Source of the DNA: Antedon bifida
Taxonomy: Eukaryota > Echinodermata > Crinoidea > Comatulida > Antedonidae
Assembly: GCA_963402885.1 (NCBI GenBank)
Contig: OY727096.1
Span: 10,397,820-10,461,819, forward strand
Length of the DNA: 64,000 nt
Direction of reading: 5' to 3'
In this document: piece by piece, positions 33,001 through 45,000 of the stretch
Layout: each line of letters begins with the position of its first letter
How positions within the stretch are numbered: position 1 is the stretch's first letter
Position numbers and translations under genes: made by a program
The notes under the pieces: generated by a model
What the model saw: only the letters and a program-made list of their open reading frames with translations
Database searches by the model: none
Told to the model about the DNA's origin: nothing

Positions 33001-36000
33001 CGAGTGCTGCCATCACACAGCGCATGTTCGTCTGTCTACAATGACTTCCAAAAGTTCTGGGCTTTTTAAAGTGCACACAAGCCAGATGTGTACATTGGAC
33101 CTCCAGTTAAATACTTTCCTACCACCAGAACTATGAGGAGGACTTGAACCTGTGCAAATTAATTACAATAAATGTATTATTATTACTTATTATTGCCGTA
33201 TTGTTTAATTTATTTAGCTTGGTGGTATTGTTATTCCTAATGATGGTCATTGTCACATGATTAATGGAAATTATGAAATGAGCACAGTACAGGTAAGGAT
33301 TTTTTTGTACCCTCACTGTAGGGTCAATATTTATTATACAATTTATGTATGTTTAGGGATTCCCACTTGACTTGACTTTTTTTGAATTCTCTGTCTCATG
33401 TTCCTTTCTTTTATTTTTCATACCCACATAATTGTTACCTTTGTACCTCTTTTGAGATGAATAAATGAAATGAAATACATTATTAATGTTATTTTGTATT
33501 ACTTTTCCCAGGATTATCCATCTATCAGCCAGTTAAATTATAAAATGAGAGAGAACAACGTCATTCCAATCTTTGCTGTTACATCAACACAGCAAGATGT
33601 ATATAACGTAAGTTTATAAGCAACATTGATTTGACCATGGAGGAAAACAAAAGTATGATGAGCAGACGTACAATTCTTTAGAGTGCGTGAGAGCAAGTTT
33701 TATACCCAGTACAATTCTGCCTACTTTGATAACCCAACCCCAGCATAAACAAACATAAAAAAACTGTCAGACGAATATTGGGGAAAATAGAGAATTTACA
33801 CATAATTTTGGCCACTATACTGAATCAAAGGTGGACGGATGATGTTCAAATGTCATATAACTCTTCCCAGTACATTTCCGGACATATTGATATGAAATTT
33901 GTAAAATCACAATCGTACAAACACTCGGTTAAAGTAGTATAATAATCCTTTTTAAAAATTAAGACCAAAAGTGGTAGTAACCAACCAATCCTGCCTACCT
34001 AGATAGCAGGTAAATTCATCAAAGCCTATAAAGCAATCTTTTTACTTCAGCAGCAGCCAACAACCCCCTCCCCACTCCCTTTTTGTTTTTTACATTTGGT
34101 CCCCATATCCATTGTGCTTGTATCTCGGAGGATTTGAATCCAAAACCCTGGAGTAACTAAAATTCTAACTAGACAAGTTATAACTTGTAAGATATATCTT
34201 CTAACCAAATATAATAATAAAAAATGTTCATATTATTTTAACTACAGGAATTGAAGCAACATATCCAGGGGGCTACTACTGGACAACTGGCAGGTGATTC
34301 GTCTAATATTGTAGAACTTGTAAAGGAAAACTACGCTGTAGGTTAACTTTTAATTTGTTATTTTTCCTACAAAATCTGATTTTGCTGTGAGTTTGGCCTG
34401 TCGCAATAAACAATTGTTAACATTCTTACAAAAAACTGGTCGTTGAATATTATTTACTCGTTGAATACTCATTGAATACAATTAAAACCATGATCAAATG
34501 TCAAGGGTATACTGTACTTAGGTATGTGACAATAACATACTCATACTATAATATACAGTAAATAGACAAATTCAACATTTTATTCACTGTATGTCATGGT
34601 TGTCACTAATGATGTACCTGACATAGATGGTTAGTAATCATGTTGATAAGAAATGGATAATATATTATGCTTTTTGTTTCACAAAACAGAAAATTACTTC
34701 AAAAGTTGAGCTGTCAGATAATGCTCCTAAAAATGTAGATGTTGACTATGAGGCCTACTGCCTCGATGGACAGCCACAAGCTAATACAAAAACATGCCAT
34801 GGTTTAAACCTAGGCCAAACTGTCACCTTCAGGTTAGGGTTCACACTGCGTAATTGTGATGATGGTTCAGAGAAGAGGTAAATCTGTTTTTATTGTATAC
34901 TTATATTATGCTACACAAATCAGGGAAATTTCTGCCCAAACGTCTCACTTTTAGCCCAAACGTCCCACTTTTTGGCCGAAGCGTCCCACTTACAGACCAA
35001 ACCAATGATTGTTAATGTACATTCTTGTGGTATATATCAAGTTGTTGAACTACCATTTTATAACATAATGTATTGATAATTATTCCAATGTTGATATGAA
35101 ATATACTAAAAAAAATAATTTGCCAACAGAGGGCGTCAATTGTTTTGCCACAAAAAATGATCTTTTCGTCAATGTTTCAGGATCTAGGCCTGTTTCACAT
35201 AAAAACAGATGAGGCAAAGATGCTTTAAACGTAATTATTAATATAAAATATGACGATCTGGGTGGTGAAAATTGAAAATTTGAGACGAAATGAGCACCTT
35301 GTCTGCCTCCTGCTGAATACAGCCCTGAAACCTATTTTGCAAAAGTTAGGCCATGCCCCTTCTTGACAAACTAGTTTTCTGAGGTAATTTCAACCAATTA
35401 TGTTATTGTATTTACATGCTATGTAATACAAGGAATATTCAACATTTTTTTTTAACTTAAGCATTTTAAGGGGAATAATAAAATTGGATTGAATAATTTT
35501 TTTCAGTTGAAAAATTTGAACTGTTAATGTCTAAAAACATTCAGTAGAGGTTTTTACTTTTGTTAAATTAGGAGTAAAATTAATTGAATATTAATGTTTT
35601 ACTATCATAAATTTAATCACAATGTGTTTCAAATTAATAATTATAATACGATGTATGTTTGTGTTGCAGGGTTGTTATCAAACCAGTTGGATTCAGTGAG
35701 GAACTTACTGTACGCATTCAACCTGTATGTAATTGTGATTGTGAAGCGTCACAGGTAATCAATGAAATATAAACAAGAACTTAAATATTTATAGTAGTAG
35801 AGTGGAACTTGGTTGGTCCTGGGTTAAAATCTTGTCCAATATCATCCTTTCTTTCAAATACTGTATTTAAACGAATACCCTGGAATATTTATTGTTTTTG
35901 GAGGGTTTATTTGAGGGAGGCGTTTATATTTTTGGGTGTAATATGGTAACATGTATGATCGAATAAATACTCATACTGATATGAAAATATACAACACAAT

Positions 36001-39000
36001 TAATATCAAGAAGTGATAAAATATTGTAAAACTCAAAGTGCTTGGTAAATTGTAGATCATGTCAGTTGATGAATTCTACTACTAATAGAAATGTGTTGCA
36101 ATACAATATTGTCTATATTATGCATGTGGCGGGGCAATATTCAAGGAGAAATAATTTGAGGTGTTTATTTCAAATAAAGTTACAAATTTCGCATGAGCAG
36201 ACCAGTGTATACATTCACCATTGGTAATCCTTAAGCATATTAAATAAACATGAAATGAAAAAGAGGGTCACAACTAAAAAGTAGGAAATAAGAACAAATT
36301 ATCAAGAGCCATAGACGAAATGTTTTATTTATGCTATGCAGTATTTATTTCTTCAAAGTTTTTTTATTATATTTATATAATCTTCTATGCAATAAACACA
36401 TAATTATTATAAGGAAATTTTAAATGCAATTTTCTATATGATTTTAATTTTTAAAGTAGCTTTTAGGAAACATCATGATCTATTTAAATACTAAAAAAAT
36501 TAATACAGCCCTAGATAATGAAATGTATTCCTATTTTCCCACTCAGTCATTGTTGTGAAGCTATGAAACACATGTGAATTCCCTTGGAAGTACCCATATC
36601 CTAATTTCTAAATCCAGTTTTTCCTACCAGGTATATATTTATAGTTTCAGGGAAGGAGATAATTGTGTATGCTTGTATTAAATAACTTTCATTCTTATAA
36701 AGTTTCAATTAAAGAGCCTCCCAGCTTCTTATTTTGACATTATGTTTACGAATAAATTTATCCATGTCAATAAAGCATAATTATTATCATGACAAACTTA
36801 AGCACTCAGAATGAGCGAAATAATTGGCAAAAATACAGATACCATATTGAAGATAATAAAATCCATAAACATTTTCGGAAGCCAACAAAGTTCCCCCTTA
36901 TTGGGGAGTCCCCTCAATATAACGTGTAGTTTTAAACGTCATTTCCCTTTCCTATCATAGGAATGTTTGCCTTTAATAGAGGTGTCCCCTGAATAGGGAT
37001 GTCCCCTAAAAGGTGATGTCCCAGACGAGATTCTCTACTGTAGTTCTTTTCTAAATGTTGTTGATTTACTATATTTAATAATAACACTTTATAGGAGCAT
37101 TACAGTGAAGTATGCAGTCATGGTAACGGTACTCTAGTGTGTGGTGGTTGCCAGTGCAATATAGGACGTTATGGACGTCTATGTGAATGTAGCAGCAATG
37201 ACGCTACAAGTAGACTTGAGGATAATGATAGAGCATGCTCTGTGTAAGTATAACAATTGTACACTGTTTTAAAGATCACATCTGTGAGAAATTAATAATG
37301 TTTGGCTCTGTGCCTATTCGTATATGGCACTTGCAGATGTGAAAAACACCTATTTTGGTTGTAATAATTATTATGTAATTAACTTTGGAAAAATGCCAAA
37401 AACTTTGCATCACTATCTAGCTTTAATTGAACGTAAAGAACAAACTTCCAAAGTAAATATAATGCCAAATTACTGGAACCAAAGTCACAGGTCATACTTA
37501 ACAAAATAACTAGTGGTATTTAAATAAATCTTGCTCAGTAGAAATATGTTTATTTTGGTTATTGTCAATAAATAATTATTTAACTTAATTAGTAAACTAT
37601 ATCAGTACTGAAGGTATATGTACCAACTTTCTATACCATCGAGTATTTTTACCTTAAAAGATTCTAGAAGTTTGCCCTTGCATTATTATTTACTGAAAGA
37701 ACAAATCTGCTTTTAACAAATCCACGGTTTACAATTATTAAGTAACAATTAATTGCTGTGTAAGGGCATAGCTACAAGAATTAACATTGATTTAATGTAG
37801 TCATGGATAGGAAATAACGTTCAACCAGATTTGTAGCCTTTTCCTTTATAATCATTGCTACAAAACTGAAAGTATATGGATGGCCGCTTATATTTTGAAA
37901 GCGTTTTTCACAGTGATGCACGTTTTTCCTGTTAAGATATTGAATGATAATGTCTTTCGGTTTTAAATGCTTCATATATTATTTTGTTAAATTCTTACTG
38001 ATATGCTGATTTAATTCACTGAAATATATTAATTTTTATTTAAATTTCTCTAAACTATTACCCGAAAGGTTCAAGTTTTATTAAAATAAATCTTTTTTTT
38101 TTTATATAATTATTCTTTCAAAAATTGACTGTACTAAGTATTGCAGTAACTGTATATACTTACTTAATGTACTATGAAGCAAACGGTTTACATCCTGACC
38201 AAAAAACAATCTTTTTTTTGTATTAAACAATAGTTAGTATGTAGCCTATTGCAGTACCTGCGGTGTAGTTGTTAACCTCCAGTAGAAATATTAATATATA
38301 CTGCATTAAAATGACTGCATTATCATTTTATTCTCTTTCTGATAGTGACAATTCAACTACAGCCACCATTTGCTCAGGTCGGGGTTCATGTGTTTGTGGC
38401 GAGTGTTCCTGCTTCCCTCGTGCCAAGAGTGGAGAGGTGGTTTCAGGAAAATATTGTGAATGTGATAACTTCTCCTGTGATCGTTTTAACAACCTGCCTT
38501 GTGGAGGTAAGTGTTTGTCAGTATTTATAATTCTCAATTGTATTATTAGTTATTGTATCAATTAGTATTTATATTTGATACTTTAGTTTTACAAATTAAG
38601 TATCAGTCCTGATTATGTTTGTATTTAAAAAAAAAAAATAAATAAAAAAAAATAAAAAAAATATTGAATGTGTTGATCCTGTAGATGTAACAATTTATTC
38701 CCATTTAAGTTTGTTTTCCACTCTATAGAATGCAACACAAATCATTTGCATCGTGATATGTCAAATTGCTTGCATATGGTTACATCCAGAACCAAGTTAT
38801 CTACTTGTGTAAACTGTCTTCAATTAAATTGACAAAGAAATAATACAGTATAATATCAGTATTGTCGAATATTCATGAATTTATAATTCTTTTCGAAAAA
38901 AACAAAAATTAGCAAAACTAACTGTCTTGCAGTTTCACAAATTTTTCATTTTTCGAAAAGTAAACAAATTCATGAATATCCAAAACCAGATTAATTAATC

Positions 39001-42000
39001 ATTGTCGAATATTGTTGCTATTTGCTTCTATTTTTTTTCCCACTGAAATATGTTGCCTCATTTCATATTAGTTTGTAAAACTAATTAATTAACGATTTTA
39101 CTTTATATCAGGACCTGAGAGAGGAGAGTGTATCTGCGATGAGCAATTGAAGAGAAGTCGTTGTAAGTGTATGCCTGGGTATGAGGGAGATGCCTGCAAC
39201 TGTGTTTCCAGCACAACAGGGTGTATATCAGCTAACGGTGTAAGTTAATATTAATGTTATTGGTGCTAGTTTATTTGCCACTGCAAATTGTTTAATACAA
39301 CCTTCCATGGTAACATGGTTATTTCTTATTATAACACACCTGATTATATTATATATAGTTAATTACACATTACATGCTGTTCATTTATGCACTAATGAGC
39401 GACACTAATGAACGTTAAGCAGCTTTTTGTAAATTGTTACCACGTGAAATTTTTACTGATTTATTCTACTCTGCATCCAGTATTGGAGAGCTATCAGGCC
39501 TAGCCTTTAAACGATGATTCAAAATGAATTCAGGATAAAATCAGGATGGTCAGATCAAAAATCAAATCAAAATCAAATTTAGAAAAACAAGTCAATGTAT
39601 GTTTAAATTGTTTTATTAAACATGTGGATATAGTTTTTAGTAAGTTATGTAATGCAGTAGTGAATTCCTCCCTTCAAACTTAACCCCTCTTGTTAATAGG
39701 TTTAAATCATCACACACAAATTAGATCAGATGTTATACAAAATTGTGTGCATTTAAAAAAAAAATAAAATCATACAATACTGTATGATGCTTATTCAAAT
39801 TTTATTATTAGTCAATAGTTTCATATCGTTTGCTATATAGCTTATTACTTCCTCCCAAGGTAAAATAAAAACCAAGTTGTATCTGAAAGTTGAAGGATAT
39901 TAACTACGCTGGATTACCCACAAGGCCATTCCCGTGACAAATTGAGCGGTTTTGTAAAACAGACAAAATTGTGTTCACGGCTATGTTATTACAAGACCTA
40001 CAACAAACATCAAGCAATTCGTCATTACTTACACCTCCAGACAAAGATGCATTTATCACAATGTTTTTCTTTCCACTTGTGAATAATTGTTTACCAGTCA
40101 CTTGTTATGGGTATTGAGTACACTGTTTATCTTTTATTCATTTGATTTCTTTAATTTTGCCATAGGTGGTTGGAACTGTGTAATCTGAGATGACCTGGCA
40201 ATTACCTCTTACACATATTCCTGCAGGGGATTTAACTTCAAATTGTATTATTTTTTATAATTGAAAGTATTCTCCAGGTGGTATTTAATTTGAGATATAG
40301 TATTGACAGACAGTTCCCTTTTTTATCAATATCAGAAATGGCTTACTGTGTATTTGATCAGAGTTACAGTAAAGTATTGCAAAAAGTTCTCGAAGTATTT
40401 TGTAAAAAATTTCACTAAACGAATTTAACAGAAAACTAAGAAGACCAATAGAAAGACCAAAATCAACAAAATGAATGTTAAAAAGGAAATTAAAAATTAT
40501 ATAGACACAACACAAAGCCATCCTTTTCATAAAAGAGTAAAATGGAATAAAATAGTAGAAAGCCTCTTTATTGTCACAAGATGAGAGGGATAACTGATGA
40601 TGACTGTTTACAACTTAAACATCTAACTAGATATTCTTCTATTATTATTAAATTAAGTAAACTTTCACTTTCTCTTTGAATGGTTCTACCTTTCTTTCAG
40701 TTCTTTCATATTATTAGTTATTAAATCCTGAAGACAAGTGCATTGACTGAAGTATTGAACATTCTGAAGTATTAACATGGCTTATAAGTCATCAGTATAT
40801 TGCCTAGTAATCATGTCCATTTATTTTTAGTCGCATGCAACGTGACTCTACAGCTTACTATGTCGGGCAGTCTGTAAACACTAACTTGAGCACGCGACTG
40901 CAGCCATCTATATGGCCTTGTTATTCCTACTTTTTTTAGCATTTTCTCACCTAATTAATATAATATTTTTTAAGAAGTAACTTTGCATTAGGGAGCTACA
41001 GTAAGTATTAAGATTGTTTGCTGTACCAGAGAATTGCTTGCAAAGTGGAATAAATGTACTGAGTATTTAGTACAATTATGTTCTGTATAATTCAGCAATT
41101 GATTTAAAACTACTTTAAGCTCTAATACACGTTTTATTGTTTAAGTGAAGATAATAAAACAAAGGAACTACAGTATCTGAATTAGCATTAGCAAAAGTAG
41201 CATTACAAATCATTAGTATTTTATTTCATTATAGCAATCTCAAATCCTCCATTCACTCATCATCAATATCATCATCATCATCATAAGTCAGTTGCTACAG
41301 GTCCACTGCTAGAAGAAAGCAACAGCATGTCATTTCCAGAGGTCTATCTGATACCAGTTGAAAATCGACAGCATTGTTGGATTTCATCTTCATCAATTTG
41401 TCTGTCAGATGCTCTGTTTCCTTTCTTCTTTTACTTGTGTCAATATGATTGTCCAGTTTATGACAAATATGATCTTGTTGCCCATGTCCATTTCCTGAAT
41501 TTAACTATTTTAATTTTCTGTTGTTTTGCTTCGGTTCTGCACCCATTTGTTTTATGGTCTTTGTATCAGTATATTAAAGTTCAAAGACCTTTTTTAAAAC
41601 AATAAAAACACTTAACAATAGAGGAAGTTTTGGCCTATCCTTACTACCTATACACCAATTACCTTGTATGACATCTTTCATTTTTATGTTAAAAAACTCA
41701 ATTTACAAAAATACAGCTTCCTTATAATTTTGGCCACGTTTCAACTTGGGCTAATTGTATTCTTCTGTTCTAACAATGGTTTTAAATATTATAAAGTTGA
41801 GGGTTGCAGTACACTGTGTATTTTAAAAAGAAGATTCTCCAGTATAACAACCGAACCATCGAAATACTCTCAACCTTTACTTTATTTCCTTTTAGAAACA
41901 AATGATGTACCCAAAACCTAACTTTACAGTATTTCTTATTCTCCATGCAATGTGTATGTAAAGATATATTAGAACTTATAGAGATATTATTTCCTAAGAG

Positions 42001-45000
42001 ATATTTATCTATCTCTATGCAATTTCCAGTTTATTTGGACAATAAAAGTTACCTGTATCTGTAAATACACTCATTATGTTTTAATATAAGAATGTTTCAT
42101 AGGGTGGAGCATTTTGAACTTTGGTTTTATAGTTCAATAACATCTTTTGATTCCTGAACAGTTATGCTGAATCTTTGCTTAATTGGTAGTAATGTATATT
42201 ATATTACTGTATATGTATTATTATTATATAATTATTGAGACTGACAATCCTTAGTTATCTTCTCATACCACTCATGAACTGTAAAGTGGTTTAAAGTATG
42301 ATACATAATATTAAAAAATACTGCTTATAGTGTACTTCAAAGTTGACTCTGTGATAGTTCCTTCTTCCTTGTGAGATAAATGTTCATTAATGTTCATTAT
42401 GATTTTGAGCTGCATGATAAAACTATTAAAATGAAGCTTTCATTTTTCGATGACTTACAGTAGAACTGTACAATTGTATATTACATCATCTGTCCAATTC
42501 AACATTGAGCTATGTAAAATGTTTTTTCTACTGCATTAGTACCCCAAAAAAGATTCAAATAGGCATATATGTGAATTCAAGGTTGTAACCTGGACCTAGA
42601 ATTTTCTCTACATAAATGTCCAAAACAAACTTAACATACAGTATATGAATCTAGTTTTAGGTAAACTACACCATTGCAAAATGGAAAGTGTCAGTGGCGG
42701 GTTAGCACTCTTAAGGGTCAAACACTAGTCTAAGTAGTTGCATTGTTGCTTAAGCTCTGGGGCCCATTGGTTTAGCCAATAATCGCTCATAGCCGTTATG
42801 CCACTGGTCACTGTACATTTGTAGAACGTCTTTCGATCTTCCTTGTTTTATTTTAAACTTTAAAATATTAGAAGTGGATATTAGATATTTTAAACTGTAT
42901 GAGCCTGTGATCAGATATATTTTCATTATTCTTCATTTTATCCCTCATTGTATCAAAACAACTCAATCATCAGACACTTAAGTGCTCAATAACCATAACA
43001 TTGTATTGATTCATTTCCTTTCCAATCATTTTCATTCCAGATTGTAATTTTTTTTTTAACTTAGTCAATGTAACACACCCACAAGTTTTGTTTTCTATCA
43101 TACCATGATAATAAACACCTGATCACTACTGACAATTTTTACCTTCTCGTAATTATCTTCATAAGCTATTTTTTGTCATGCTTTAATTAATAATCATCAC
43201 CGTGAATGGAAACAAAACTATGAAACAGAGACAAAAAAAAATCCTGACATTTTTTTTTTTTTCAAAGTAGGAAATGGAATTATACTCAGATTGCGTTAAC
43301 CATTGGAATTTAAAGTCTAAATTAAGAGTGGGATTATACCTGAACATTGGGCATATGCCTCGTAATGTCAAGAATCAACCCAGTCAAAAGATTTCCTAGA
43401 CAGTCGAATTCAGCATATTTTTGAATATTAACAAAGTTTGTGTCTCAGATGCGACTGGTATCACTCTAGTAGAAGAAACAAATTTGATATCAAATAAGAA
43501 ATGAGGAAAAGGGTATTGGTACAAATTGCTACAAACCCATTGTCTGAGAAGTAGACTATTTCAGTTATGATTATTTCACCAGCAGTTCTTAAGTACGCTG
43601 TTCCAGTTTGGAACAGTGGTTTAACTAAGCATCAGGATTACGCCATTGAGCGTGTCCAAAAATGTGCTTGCCGTAACATTCTGGGCCGTGGTTACTCCAC
43701 TTATGATGGTGCTTTGGTCGATCTGCGCTTGGGTACTCTTAGTGATCGATGTATTCTTTGTTTTTTCATTTTCCACAAGCCTTTGTGAAGACTCTTCAAA
43801 TCTCCACAATGTTTTTTGTAAAATTAATGTATTTTGTGTATGAATGAATGGTTGTCTTTTTGTATATCTATATTGTTATGAATGAATTTGTATTTTGATA
43901 TTTGTTGTACATTTTATCTTTTGATGTTTTTACCTCATAAAATTATAATTCAATTTAACATTTTTGCTGCTATGTTTTAATGATTATGTTGAATTTGAAT
44001 AAATACATATATACCAATTTAATAACAATATATTGTTATAATCTAAATCTGTTGTCATTATTTGTACACAGTTGATTTGCAATGGTGCTGGAACTTGTGA
44101 CTGTGGCGTCTGCAAGTGTAATGCATCTTACACTGGCAATACTTGTGAAAACTGCCCAGTAAGTAAAGTAGTCCACAAATAGTGTGTGCATTTTTTCCTC
44201 TTTAGTGAGATAATTTAAAGAAAGTTTAATTGTTTTTATTTATTTTTTTTTACAAATTGTTTTTGTTTCACCAATTTTCACAATTCCTCCTTCCCCTCCC
44301 CAATTCTCTCTCTGGCATGAATCCTCCCACCAATTACAGTATTCTTCCCCTTTATGGGATATCATGTATGTTGATTTGTAAATTTGGCATCGCTGCAAAT
44401 GCTGACATCCGTTTGAATAGTTGCATTGTCCCAAAAGTGTACAATTGATCTACTGAATGTGTTATAACATGTTGTTATGAATATGATTTTTTAACAGACA
44501 TGTCCAGGCCCTTGTATTACCAATAAGGACTGTGTCCAGTGCAAAGCATTTAATGAGGGCACAAAGAGCCCTGAAGAATGTGAGCTGTGTCCATATGAAG
44601 TTGAAATACTTTCTAACCTGACAATCGGTATGATTTTAAATGGGCATTCTTTTGATCATAATTTGTTGTTTTCAATTTCATGTGTTTTTTAACCATTTCC
44701 AGGTTGATTCCAGCATAGGAAAATGTGTTTAATGTTAACATAAGTTTAACCTTTACAATTTTCTATAATATTAACTGTTTAAAGCTCTGTCTATAACTGT
44801 CAAACTTCATGTGATAAAACAATATGTTGTGCTCATATGAATATTATGACATCAATCACTACCATATTTGGGCATATCACACTTTTTTTTAATCGAACTA
44901 GTTTGATAATGTAGACAGACCTTTTGAAAAGAACATTTTGTATATCTGATGCATTTTATGCTACCTTTACCGCATTTTTTTAAAAAATCTCAATATTATT

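Noticed and set aside
41265-41605. Possible gene after the CAT microsatellite (92-codon frame)
   Set aside because: Hydrophobic AT-rich frame without splice sites; likely repeat-derived intron sequence.
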